5,208 nt of DNA, taken from an uncultured Amaricoccus sp. (lineage in GTDB: Bacteria; Pseudomonadota; Alphaproteobacteria; Rhodobacterales; Rhodobacteraceae). Below the pieces are notes generated by a model, which saw only the letters and a list, made by a program, of their open reading frames with translations, did no database searches and was not told the DNA's origin. Positions 1 through 5,208 of this stretch are shown here, one piece after another. The first letter of the stretch is position 1; every line of letters begins with the position of its first letter. Both the position numbers and the translations under genes were made by a program. Location: assembly GCF_937858865.1 (NCBI RefSeq), contig NZ_CALLYO010000350.1:1-5208 (forward strand), written 5' to 3'.

Positions 1-755
1 TCAAGCCGAAGGCCCAGGCCAGCGGCCCGACCGAGGGCTTCGACTACGGCGAGGGCGGCTACGACCCGACGAAAAGCAACGTCGGCTTCAACGCCACGAC
101 CGGACAGATCCAGATCGAGATCAAAGGCCTCGTCCCGCCGAAGAGCGACGAGGCGCAGCGCATCTGCCAGCAGGACCTGAACGAGGTCATCGCGGCCTTC
201 GTCCAGGACAAGCCCTCGATCGAGCGCGGCCTTTTCGACCCGGAGGTGGTGCCGGAGGAGCTGACCCAGCTGCGCCTCGGCAAGATCATCAAGGACAAGT
301 ATCCTGAGCTGGACGACGAGGATCAGGAAGCGGTGCGCCAGCACGCCATCGCCGCCCTGAATCTCGCGCAGCAGGCCAAGGAGCCGTCTCTCGCCGGGAT
401 CGACGGCGAGGGCAGCGCCAACACCGCCTTCGTTGACGGGGTTCGCAAGTTCGCGATGGACGTCCGACAGCTCGACATCGACCTGATCGACCGGATCAAC
501 CCCTTTGGCGAGGCCTACGCGATCCTCGCCAAGGCGATGAGCGAGGAGAGCCTGAAGCAGGTCGCGGCGGTGATCGGCGCAAAGAAGGTCCAGATGACGA
601 TCGAGGAAGCGCGCGACCTGGCGAAGCGGGCGCTCCGCTTCAAGCAGGAGCGCGGCCGCTTGCCGTCGATCACCTCACCCGACGCCTGGGAGAAGCGCAT
701 GGCCGAGGGCGTCGCCTTCCTTCAGCGCGCACGGTCGGAGGCGACGGGTGTCTAA
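1..755 (+). CDS. C-terminal part of a probable DEAD/DEAH-box helicase-family protein (5' partial)
   Basis: The frame is open from the left edge (first full codon at base 3) to TAA at 753-755, giving 250 residues with no start visible. The methionine-free stretch before base 246 reads as real protein (for example GFDYGEGGYDP), so the gene begins outside the window. The visible part is acidic, largely helical and soluble, with no membrane segment or signal peptide. No helicase motif (Walker A, DEAD/DEAH, motif VI) lies in this piece. The helicase assignment rests on my recollection of similar C-terminal tails next to GIY-YIG genes and is an inference. The last 40 residues (RFKQERGRLPS, then WEKRMAEGVAFL) resemble a small helicase-associated helical module. 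The stop overlaps the next gene by 8 bases, so the two are almost certainly co-transcribed and coupled. Alternative: an uncharacterised partner protein without helicase activity. Confidence 0.7.
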   Translation, partial: KPKAQASGPTEGFDYGEGGYDPTKSNVGFNATTGQIQIEIKGLVPPKSDEAQRICQQDLNEVIAAFVQDKPSIERGLFDPEVVPEELTQLRLGKIIKDKYPELDDEDQEAVRQHAIAALNLAQQAKEPSLAGIDGEGSANTAFVDGVRKFAMDVRQLDIDLIDRINPFGEAYAILAKAMSEESLKQVAAVIGAKKVQMTIEEARDLAKRALRFKQERGRLPSITSPDAWEKRMAEGVAFLQRARSEATGV

Positions 756-1941
756 GTTCACCGACGAGGATGATGCCCTCCTCGCCGAGCTGGGCGTCGA
801 GGCGGAGGTCAGGAAGGCCGGAAGCCGGACACCGCGAGAGGAGCGGATCATCGCCGGCTTCGAGGAGATCCAGCGGTTCGTCGAGGTGCACGGACACGCA
901 CCGCAGCACGGTGAAGACCGCGACATCTTCGAGCGCCTCTACGCGGTGCGCCTCGACCGCATCCGCGAGTTGGGAGAGTGTCGGGCGCTGGTGGAGCCGA
1001 TGGACCGGCAAGGTCTCCTCACTGGCGGAGGGCCGGTGGCCGTCGGGGAAATCGACGACGACGATCTGCTGGCCCAGCTCGGCGTCGAGGAGTCCGGGAC
1101 CGAGGTCGATGTCACGACGCTCCGCCATGTGCGCTCGTCTGAGGAAAAGCGCGCGGCCCAGGAGATCGCTAACCGACAGAGGTGCGAGGACTTCCAACAC
1201 TTCCGACCGATCTTCGAGCGCGTGCAGGACGAACTCTCCTCAGGGCTCCGCCAGACGCGTCGCTTCGAGCGCAAGTCCGAGATCGCGGCCGGCCGCTTCT
1301 ACGTCCTCGGCGGCCAGAAGGCCTACGTCGCGTCGATGGATGAGCCCTACATCAACGAGCACGGCTATACGGAGGCGCGGCTCCGGGTCATCTTCGACAA
1401 CGGAACGGAAAGCAACCTGCTGATGCGATCGTTCCAGAAGGCCCTGCAGCAGGACCCTGCCGGCCGGCGGATCGTCGAGCCCTCCGCAGGCCCTCTCTTC
1501 GCCGACAAGAGCGAGGAGGGCGACGAGCCGAGCGGGGTCGTCTACGTCCTGCGCAGCAAGTCGGACAACCCGATCGTCGCCGCCAACCGTGCAATTCTTC
1601 ACAAGATCGGCGTGACGGGCGGCGACGTGCCCCGTCGCATCGCGAACGCCCGCCTCGACCCGACCTTCCTCATGGCCGACGTCGAGATTGTCGCCACCTA
1701 CGAACTTTACAACATCGCCCGTAGCAAGCTTGAAGGCCTCATCCATCGCATCTTCGGTGCCGCTCGTCTCGATATCGAGATCAAGGATCGCCTCGGCAAT
1801 CCGATCGTGCCACGAGAGTGGTTTCTCGTCCCCCTTTTCGTGATAGACGAGGCGATTGAGAAGATTCGGGATGGGACAATCACTGGCTACGCCTACGACC
1901 CCTCGACCGCTTCGCTTTCGCGTCGGACTGGCCCTGCGTGA
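748..1941 (+). CDS. GIY-YIG nuclease family protein (T5orf172/MUG113-type C-terminal domain)
   Basis: This 397-residue protein starts at GTG 748. GGAGG at 737-741 lies 6 bases upstream, and the start overlaps the previous stop by 8 bases. Residues 1-160 are acidic and helical, with a motif that occurs twice (DDALLAELGVE at 8-18, DDDLLAQLGVE at 104-114) and a FVEVHGHAP segment near 44-52. Residues about 178-235 look like a small beta-rich domain (GRFYVLGGQKAYV, then RLRVIFDNGTESNLL). Residues about 263-385 are the GIY-YIG fold: VYV at 265-267 in the GIY position, KIG at 286-288 in the YIG position, Arg297 as the likely catalytic Arg, Glu329 in KLEGLIHRIF as the likely metal-binding Glu, and REWFLVP at 356-362, typical of the T5orf172/MUG113 branch. 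Such domains cleave DNA with one divalent metal. Family membership is strong. Substrate and role are unknown; partnership with the upstream protein is inferred from the overlap. It could be a defence or mobile-island nuclease. Confidence 0.88.
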   Translation: MSKFTDEDDALLAELGVEAEVRKAGSRTPREERIIAGFEEIQRFVEVHGHAPQHGEDRDIFERLYAVRLDRIRELGECRALVEPMDRQGLLTGGGPVAVGEIDDDDLLAQLGVEESGTEVDVTTLRHVRSSEEKRAAQEIANRQRCEDFQHFRPIFERVQDELSSGLRQTRRFERKSEIAAGRFYVLGGQKAYVASMDEPYINEHGYTEARLRVIFDNGTESNLLMRSFQKALQQDPAGRRIVEPSAGPLFADKSEEGDEPSGVVYVLRSKSDNPIVAANRAILHKIGVTGGDVPRRIANARLDPTFLMADVEIVATYELYNIARSKLEGLIHRIFGAARLDIEIKDRLGNPIVPREWFLVPLFVIDEAIEKIRDGTITGYAYDPSTASLSRRTGPA

Positions 1942-2198
1942 TGCCGCCTTGCTGGCAATCTCATCCGGCTTGTAGCGTCGTCCAGCACTACCGGCGTCGA
2001 TCGGCTGGTCCGAGCCAAGAGACGGGCAAGAGAGCCCCCGGGTGCAGTCCAAGGGAGCCGGGGCCTCTCGGCCACGCCCGCGAGAAGCGGGATTAGGAAA
2101 GGTACAGGTGGATTCCGCCGCGGAAAGGAACTTCGGAAGTACCTCCCTCCACCCAATCCGCGCGGGATCGCAATCCCCGCATCTTGTGTCTCAGAGGG
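1942..2198. other. Non-coding gap after the nuclease gene, with two short hairpins
   Basis: I find no convincing gene here. Reading frames on both strands are short and lack the third-position G/C bias of neighbouring genes. Two perfect 5-bp stems are visible: CCCGC-gagaa-GCGGG at 2077-2091 and GGGAT-cgca-ATCCC at 2164-2177, the second extendable by two pairs past a one-base bulge. Neither is followed by a T-run, so I do not call them intrinsic terminators, although they lie between the end of the nuclease gene and the end of the convergent remnant. A TTCCGC-C-GCGGAA palindrome lies at 2113-2125. Confidence 0.5.
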
Positions 2199-2498
2199 TC
2201 ACTGCAGACTGAGCCCCCGACCCAACGGCCGGAGACGGATCTGCAGCTCCGCCATCTCCTCGGGAGAAAGCGTCCCGCCAACCCGTGCCAGGCACGCCAG
2301 GAAGTCGTCCTGGCGTGGCTGGCCGAAGGCCAGGCGATAGATCGCGAGCGAGCGCTTCAGCCAGCCGAGCCGGGTGCTTTCGCGGCTGCGGGATTTCGGC
2401 GTCTGCCCCTGCGCCTGGGCGGTGGCGGCGGCATGATCGAAGCGTTGGCGCGGACGTGCTCGGGGATCAACGGCACCCCACTGAGCAGGAGTTCGAAC
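2199..2498 (-). pseudogene. Remnant of an unidentified gene (99 codons, no start)
   Basis: On the minus strand a frame runs from just after a TAG (2501-2499) to TGA at 2201-2199. From about residue 20 it reads as convincing protein, with segments RLGWLKRSLAIYRLAFGQP, DDFLACLARVGG and LSPEEMAELQIRLRP and G/C-rich third positions. It contains no ATG, GTG or TTG near its beginning (only a methionine at residue 82 and a TTG at leucine 92), so it cannot be an intact gene as it stands. Immediately upstream a second minus frame (about 2530 down to 2440) also looks protein-like (KLDRFELLLSGVPLIPEHV). A frameshift near 2445 would join the two. I do not recognise the family. The simplest reading is the decayed 3' end of a gene, whose upstream part was lost or lies in frame-shifted sequence beside the insertion sequence. 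The other five frames over this stretch look like shadows. Confidence 0.45.
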
Positions 2499-2614
2499 CT
2501 ATCGAGCTTCCTACGGGCCCGGACTTGAGATTTGCGCCTCGGGCTTGGCGGCCATTGGCGCAGACCCATGGCGCTCGGAGGTTTGGTTCCCCAAGCGGTC
2601 GTCGGGTGAGCTTC
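2499..2614. other. Decayed sequence left of the insertion sequence
   Basis: About 115 bases between the gene remnant and the left IS end. A short minus-strand frame here (RARRKLDRFELLLSG) may be a frame-shifted upstream portion of the remnant at 2199-2498. No intact gene, promoter or RNA gene is evident. GTTCGAAC at 2491-2498 recalls a tRNA T-loop, but the flanking bases cannot form the T-stem. Confidence 0.35.
2611..2614 (+). repeat. CTTC target-site duplication, left copy
   Basis: CTTC abuts the left end of the IS and is repeated at 3862-3865 abutting the right end. Four bases is the duplication length expected for the IS407 group. A 4-base match could arise by chance, but here it is exactly adjacent to both repeat ends. 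Confidence 0.8.
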
Positions 2615-2641
2615 TGACCTGCTCCCCTCCGGTCCCTCGAT
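2615..2641 (+). repeat. Left terminal inverted repeat of the IS (orfB end)
   Basis: Begins TGACCTGCTCCCCTCC and ends TCCCTCGAT. Aligned with the reverse complement of the right end, it matches in 24 columns of a 28-column alignment, with three mismatches and one single-base gap. The TGA stop of orfB (2643-2641) overlaps its inner base. Confidence 0.92.
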
Positions 2642-3549
2642 CATTGCGAGAGCCCTTGGGTTTGATAGCGGGTCTCTGTCGCCGACGGTAGCGGCCGGCC
2701 GGCGGAGCGGTTGGGGTGGCGGAGACGGCCGGCGGCGGGGTCTTTGCGAACGGCGTCCGGGGTCAAGCCGCCATGGGCCGAGTGCGGCCTGACGAGGTTG
2801 TAGTCGAGCCGCCAGCGCTCGATGACGGCGCGGGCCTCGGCGAGGGTGGCGAAGACCTCCTCATTGAGGCATTCGTCGCGCAGCCGGCCGTTGAAGCTCT
2901 CGACGAAGCCGTTCTGCTGCGGCTTGCCCGGCGCGATATAGTGCCAGGCGATGCCGGTGCGGTTGGTCCATTCGAGGACGGCCCGGCTGGTCATCTCGGT
3001 GCCGTTGTCGCTGACGATGACGGCGGGCCTGCCGCGGCGGGCGACGAGCGCGTCGAGCTCGCGCACCAGGCGCCTGCCGCCGATCGAGGTGTCGACGACC
3101 AGGGCCAGCGCCTCGCGGGTGAAGTCGTCGACGATGGCGAGGATGCGGAAGCGGCGCCCCCAGTCGAGGGCGTCGGAGACGAAGTCGAGGCTCCAGCGCT
3201 GGTTCGGCCCGTCCGGCAGCGCCATCGGTGCGCGCGTCCCGGTCGCGCGCTTGCGACCACGGCGGCGGCGCACGGCCAGCCCCTCCTCGGAATAGAGCCG
3301 GTAGAGCTTCTTCCGGTTCATGGTGATACCTTCCTGTTCGAGGAGGATGCCGAGCCGCCGGTAGCCGAAGCGGCGTCGTTCCGCCGCCAGGCTCCGCAGC
3401 CGCTCGCGTACGTCGCCGTCGCCCGGATCGGGATCGTGGCGCACGGTCTTGGGATCGATCCGGACCAGCTCGCAGGCGCGCCGCTGGGAGATGCCGCGCT
3501 CGGCCATCAGGCGGAGCACGGCCTCCCGGCGCGCCGCGAGCCCGGTCAG
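2641..3549 (-). CDS. IS3-family transposase OrfB (DDE integrase domain), expressed as an OrfAB frameshift fusion
   Basis: OrfB supplies the catalytic part of the transposase. Entered by -1 frameshifting at the A_AAA_AAC site, it adds 302 residues to the 87 of OrfA, giving a 389-residue OrfAB, a normal IS3-family size. The frame is also open upstream to 3690, but I see no convincing independent start there. In fusion numbering: an HTH_21-like region at about 100-180 ([21 protein letters not shown]), then the rve/RNase H-like core with Asp209 (WSLDFVSD), Asp268 (VIVSDNGTE) and Glu304 ([17 protein letters not shown]). Asp268 and Glu304 are separated by 35 residues, the DD(35)E signature. The tail carries [15 protein letters not shown], the usual IS3 C-terminal block. 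No inactivating change is seen. It acts with OrfA on the 27/28-bp ends to cut and join DNA. Confidence 0.95.
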   Translation of the reverse strand: MTGLAARREAVLRLMAERGISQRRACELVRIDPKTVRHDPDPGDGDVRERLRSLAAERRRFGYRRLGILLEQEGITMNRKKLYRLYSEEGLAVRRRRGRKRATGTRAPMALPDGPNQRWSLDFVSDALDWGRRFRILAIVDDFTREALALVVDTSIGGRRLVRELDALVARRGRPAVIVSDNGTEMTSRAVLEWTNRTGIAWHYIAPGKPQQNGFVESFNGRLRDECLNEEVFATLAEARAVIERWRLDYNLVRPHSAHGGLTPDAVRKDPAAGRLRHPNRSAGRPLPSATETRYQTQGLSQ

Positions 3550-3809
3550 TTTTTTCCCAAGAGATCCTTCAACGCCGCCACGTCCAGCATCGACTCGGCC
3601 AGGAGCTTCTTCAGCCGCCGGTTCTCGTCCCCGAGCGCTTTCAGTTTCTGCGCGTCCGAAACCTCGAGCCCGCCATACTTCGCCTTCCACCGATAGAAGG
3701 TCTGCGGGCTGATCCCGTGCCGGCGACAGACCTCGTCGGTCGTCCCGCCCGCTTCCTGCTCGCGCAGCACGCCGATGATCTGCGCTTCCGTAAACCTGCT
3801 CTTCCTCAC
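3546..3809 (-). CDS. IS3-family transposase OrfA (helix-turn-helix DNA-binding protein)
   Basis: OrfA has 87 residues from GTG at 3809-3807. This start is chosen because AAGGAG (3821-3816) lies exactly 6 bases upstream; the frame also extends to a TTG at 3833 with no better signal. Residues about 3-45 form the HTH_Tnp_1 domain ([18 protein letters not shown], then [18 protein letters not shown]) that binds the terminal repeats. Residues about 56-84 ([18 protein letters not shown] onward) carry spaced leucines of a leucine zipper used for dimerisation. The protein ends LLGKN at a TGA directly after the slippery heptamer, so most ribosomes make OrfA and a fraction make OrfAB. In IS3 elements free OrfA commonly modulates transposition. 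The sequence appears intact. Confidence 0.94.
   Translation of the reverse strand: MRKSRFTEAQIIGVLREQEAGGTTDEVCRRHGISPQTFYRWKAKYGGLEVSDAQKLKALGDENRRLKKLLAESMLDVAALKDLLGKN
3549..3569 (-). promoter_or_regulatory. Programmed -1 frameshift site (A_AAA_AAC) with upstream SD-like stimulator
   Basis: In the orfA frame the codons are GGA AAA AAC TGA, so the slippery heptamer A_AAA_AAC (3555-3549) directly precedes the stop. Slipping back one base gives AAA AAA and continues CTG ACC into orfB. AAGGA on the minus strand (3569-3565) sits 9 bases before the heptamer, close to the spacing at which an internal Shine-Dalgarno stimulates -1 slippage in E. coli dnaX. No clear downstream hairpin was identified by eye. 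Confidence 0.88.
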
Positions 3810-3833
3810 GTCCGTCTCCTTCGGCTCACTCAA

Positions 3834-3861
3834 ATCGAGGGATCAGGAAGGGGGCAGGTCA
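3834..3861 (-). repeat. Right terminal inverted repeat of the IS (orfA end)
   Basis: Read on the minus strand from 3861 it begins TGACCTGCCCCCTTCC and ends ATCCCTCGAT, mirroring the left end. It ends 24 bases before the GTG start of orfA, so the transposase promoter and ribosome binding site must lie in or next to it, as is usual for IS3 elements. Confidence 0.92.
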
Positions 3862-3865
3862 CTTC
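3862..3865 (+). repeat. CTTC target-site duplication, right copy
   Basis: Second copy of the CTTC direct repeat, directly outside the right inverted repeat and identical to 2611-2614. Confidence 0.8.
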
Positions 3866-3983
3866 GCCTTCTTGCGTTGGGCCCGTGCCGAGGTTTGTCA
3901 GGTTCCCCGGCGCGCAGGAATTGCGTCCGTCCGGAAAATGAGCGGGTCTTGACGGCCGTCGCTGACTGAGTCTGCATATTTCG
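3866..3983 (+). promoter_or_regulatory. Upstream region and probable promoter of the arsR operon
   Basis: This 118-base stretch between the IS and arsR has no gene I can support. TTGACG at 3949-3954 matches a sigma70-type -35 hexamer. About 18 bases downstream is the A/T-rich TGCATATTT (3973-3981), a weak -10 candidate. This would place the transcription start close to base 3984, at or next to the arsR ATG. The -10 match is poor, so the promoter is tentative. The IS ends 122 bases before arsR and does not disrupt this element. Confidence 0.45.
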
Positions 3984-3996
3984 ATGAATGTCGAAA
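3979..3996 (+). promoter_or_regulatory. Probable ArsR operator: TTTCGA-N6-TCGAAA palindrome over the start codon
   Basis: A perfect 6-bp inverted repeat with a 6-base spacer (TTTCGA, TGAATG, TCGAAA) covers the arsR start codon at 3984-3986 and the proposed transcription start. ArsR/SmtB repressors typically bind A/T-flanked dyads of this kind at their own promoters and leave when metalloid is bound. Location just before and within the first codons of an arsR gene makes autoregulation the natural reading. Binding itself is inferred. Confidence 0.6.
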
Positions 3997-4304
3997 CAGC
4001 AGCCCGCCAGCTCGAAGCCCTCGGACGACCGACACGGCTCCGCGTCTATCGCATCCTCGTCCGCGCCGGGAACGAAGGTCTTCCCGTCGGCCGCCTGCAG
4101 GCGCGCGTCGGCATCGCCGCATCGACGCTCTCCCACCACCTCAAGCGCCTGATCGACGCCGGCCTCGTCAGCCAGGAGCGTCAAGCGACCACCCTGCTCT
4201 GCCGGGCAAACTATCCGGCGATGAACGCCCTGCTCGGATTCCTCGCCGACGAGTGCTGCGCCGACGCGGGCCTCGATGATGAGGCCACGGAGACTGCCGC
4301 CTGA
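3984..4304 (+). CDS. arsR: ArsR/SmtB-family metalloregulatory repressor
   Basis: A 106-residue winged helix-turn-helix protein of normal ArsR length. Residues about 8-26 (RQLEALGRPTRLRVYRILV) form the typical first helices, about 34-62 hold the HTH with recognition helix ASTLSHHLKRLIDAGLV, and about 63-77 the wing (SQERQATTLLCRANY). Cys91-Cys92 (ADECCADAG) is a vicinal pair near the C terminus, as in the As(III)-sensing type known from Acidithiobacillus ferrooxidans ArsR. Cys73 is the only other cysteine and could be a third ligand. The classical alpha-3 CxC site of plasmid R773 ArsR is absent. The ATG at 3984 is chosen because the family N terminus begins there; no Shine-Dalgarno precedes it, so translation may be leaderless. 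It probably represses itself and the flavoprotein gene 50 bases downstream, and is relieved by arsenite or antimonite. The family is certain; the inducer is inferred. Confidence 0.92.
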   Translation: MNVETAARQLEALGRPTRLRVYRILVRAGNEGLPVGRLQARVGIAASTLSHHLKRLIDAGLVSQERQATTLLCRANYPAMNALLGFLADECCADAGLDDEATETAA

Positions 4305-4354
4305 TTTTTCGTGCCGGATAGTTCGGTAAACCCGGAATAATGGAAGGAAACAAG

Positions 4355-5208
4355 ATGACCATCGAAGCGCTCCCGGTCGTTGTCATCGGCGCCGGCCCGG
4401 TGGGCCTGGCCGCGGCGGCGCGGCTCCTCGAGCGGGGTCTCGCGCCGCTCGTCCTCGAGCAAGGACCGAGCGTGGGCTCGGCCGTCTCTGCCTGGGGACA
4501 TGTCCGGCTCTTCTCCCCCTGGAGGTTCAACATCGACGCCGCGGCGCGCGGCCTGCTCGAGGAGACCGGATGGCAGGCGCCGGCGCCCGAACAGGTTCCC
4601 ACCGGACACGACCTGATTCGCGACTATCTCGCGCCGCTGGCCGACCATCCTGCGCTCGCGTCCAGCATTGTCCTTGGGGCGCGCGTGACCGCGGTGACCC
4701 GCCGAGGGCTCGACAAGCTTGGGTCGTCGGACCGGGCGGCGGCGCCCCTCGTGGTTCTCTGGCATGACGCGGAAGGTCGCGAGCACCGCACCGAAGCCCG
4801 GGCCGTCCTCGACGCCTCGGGGACCTGGGGATCGCCGAACCCGATGGGCGTCGATGGCCTGCCGGTGACCGGGGAGAAGCAGGCCGCGCACATCGCCTAC
4901 GGGATCCCCGACGTGCTCGGCCGGGAGCGCGCCGGCTATGCCGGGCAACGCATCCTGGTCGTCGGTGGCGGACACTCGGCGATCAATGTCGCGCTCGACC
5001 TGCTGCGCCTTCAGGAGGAGGCTCCGGCGACCGAGGTGATCTGGGCCCTGCGGCGGGAGCGGATCGACAGGCTGCTCGGCGGCGGCCTCAACGATCAACT
5101 GCCGGAGCGGGGCGCCCTCGGCCTTGCGGCGACCCGGGCGATCGCGGCGGGTCGGATCGAGGTCCTGGCGCCGTTCGCGGCCGAGCGGATCGACACCGCC
5201 GCCGGCCG
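4355..5208 (+). CDS. FAD/NAD(P)-binding oxidoreductase of an arsenic-type operon (3' partial)
   Basis: The frame is open from ATG 4355 to the window edge: 284 residues, no stop. AAGGA at 4344-4348 lies 6 bases before this ATG. An in-frame ATG at 4340 would add MEGNK but has no ribosome binding site, so 4355 is preferred. Residues 8-17 (VVVIGAGPVG) are the N-terminal GxGxxG FAD-binding Rossmann motif, with Glu35 (VLEQG) as the probable ribose-binding acid. VLDASGTWG at 151-159 is the second FAD motif. LVVGGGHSA at 201-209 is a second dinucleotide-binding motif, expected for NAD(P)H. This layout is that of flavin monooxygenase or thioredoxin-reductase-like enzymes. The arsR neighbour and single-operon spacing suggest a redox step on arsenicals, comparable to ArsO-type proteins, but I cannot confirm ArsO identity or substrate. 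No signal peptide; cytoplasmic. Confidence 0.88.
   Translation, partial: MTIEALPVVVIGAGPVGLAAAARLLERGLAPLVLEQGPSVGSAVSAWGHVRLFSPWRFNIDAAARGLLEETGWQAPAPEQVPTGHDLIRDYLAPLADHPALASSIVLGARVTAVTRRGLDKLGSSDRAAAPLVVLWHDAEGREHRTEARAVLDASGTWGSPNPMGVDGLPVTGEKQAAHIAYGIPDVLGRERAGYAGQRILVVGGGHSAINVALDLLRLQEEAPATEVIWALRRERIDRLLGGGLNDQLPERGALGLAATRAIAAGRIEVLAPFAAERIDTAAG

Larger units (their letters stand above)
2615..3861 (-). mobile_element. Complete IS3-family insertion sequence, probably IS407 group
   Basis: The 1247-bp element is bounded by terminal inverted repeats that begin TGACCTGC at 2615 and end GCAGGTCA at 3861. The same four bases, CTTC, lie directly outside both ends (2611-2614 and 3862-3865) and are taken as the target-site duplication. 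Inside are overlapping orfA and orfB on the minus strand, arranged for a programmed -1 frameshift, with an intact DDE transposase. Length, orf layout and chemistry are those of the IS3 family. A 4-bp duplication and this OrfA type ([18 protein letters not shown]) favour the IS407 group; that sub-assignment is from memory. Both orfs are intact, the ends match and the duplication is undamaged, so insertion is probably recent and the copy may be active. It separates the gene remnant on the left from the arsR operon on the right. Confidence 0.95.

Noticed and set aside
1240..2052. Minus-strand open frame of 270 codons opposite the nuclease gene
   Set aside because: It is antisense to the GIY-YIG coding sequence, has no recognisable motif, and only exists because high GC removes stops.
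2077..2091. CCCGC-GAGAA-GCGGG hairpin as a terminator for the nuclease operon
   Set aside because: It lies about 135 bases after the stop and has no T-run, so an intrinsic terminator is not supported.
2488..2503. GTTCGAAC resembling a tRNA T-loop or an integrase attachment site
   Set aside because: Flanking bases do not pair into a T-stem on either strand, and no acceptor or anticodon arm is visible.
2716..3696. Long plus-strand open frame (326 codons) across the IS
   Set aside because: It is the antisense shadow of orfB: low-complexity acidic/alanine-rich sequence with no domain, while the minus frame has the full DDE motif set.
2511..3977. A minus-strand frame that becomes continuous across the IS once the element and one CTTC are removed (ATG at 3977, TAG at 2513-2511)
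   Set aside because: Only about 70 codons, no recognisable motif and intermediate codon bias. In GC-rich DNA such a frame is expected by chance, so I do not claim an interrupted gene.
4211..5098. Minus-strand open frame of 295 codons opposite the flavoprotein gene
   Set aside because: The plus strand has two Rossmann motifs, a ribosome binding site and a conserved FAD motif; the minus frame is a shadow with no family features.
1..5208. CRISPR arrays, tRNA or rRNA genes
   Set aside because: No regularly spaced repeats and no cloverleaf or rRNA-like conserved blocks were seen by eye on either strand.

Overview
The window is GC-rich, with strong G/C bias at third codon positions in its genuine genes. 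This fits a high-GC alphaproteobacterium (Hyphomicrobiales such as Methylobacterium are one possibility). That placement rests on composition and gene flavour only. It looks like accessory DNA: a helicase/nuclease-type gene pair, a gap with a broken gene, a complete insertion sequence, and the start of an arsenic-type detoxification operon.

Left part (1-1941, + strand): the C-terminal 250 residues of a large protein, probably a DEAD/DEAH-box helicase-like protein, overlap by 8 bases a 397-residue protein with a C-terminal GIY-YIG nuclease domain of the T5orf172/MUG113 type. The overlap and a good ribosome binding site indicate translational coupling, so the two proteins probably act together on DNA. 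Their exact job, possibly defence or island maintenance, is not shown by the sequence.

Middle (1942-2614): no intact gene. The minus strand holds about 100 codons of convincing protein sequence with no usable start, so a gene remnant sits at 2199-2498. Two small hairpins lie between it and the nuclease gene.

Insertion sequence (2615-3861): a 1247-bp IS3-family element, probably IS407 group. It has 27/28-bp imperfect terminal inverted repeats, a CTTC direct repeat on each side, overlapping orfA and orfB on the minus strand, a slippery A_AAA_AAC heptamer just before the orfA stop with a Shine-Dalgarno-like AAGGA 9 bases upstream, and an intact DD(35)E triad. It looks complete and potentially active.

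Right part (3862-5208, + strand): a 106-residue ArsR-family repressor with a vicinal Cys pair near its C terminus, then a flavoprotein oxidoreductase that runs off the window. A perfect TTTCGA-N6-TCGAAA palindrome covers the arsR start codon. A TTGACG -35-like hexamer lies upstream and no Shine-Dalgarno is visible, which suggests an autoregulated, possibly leaderless operon. The flavoprotein probably belongs to an arsenic-response cluster continuing to the right.
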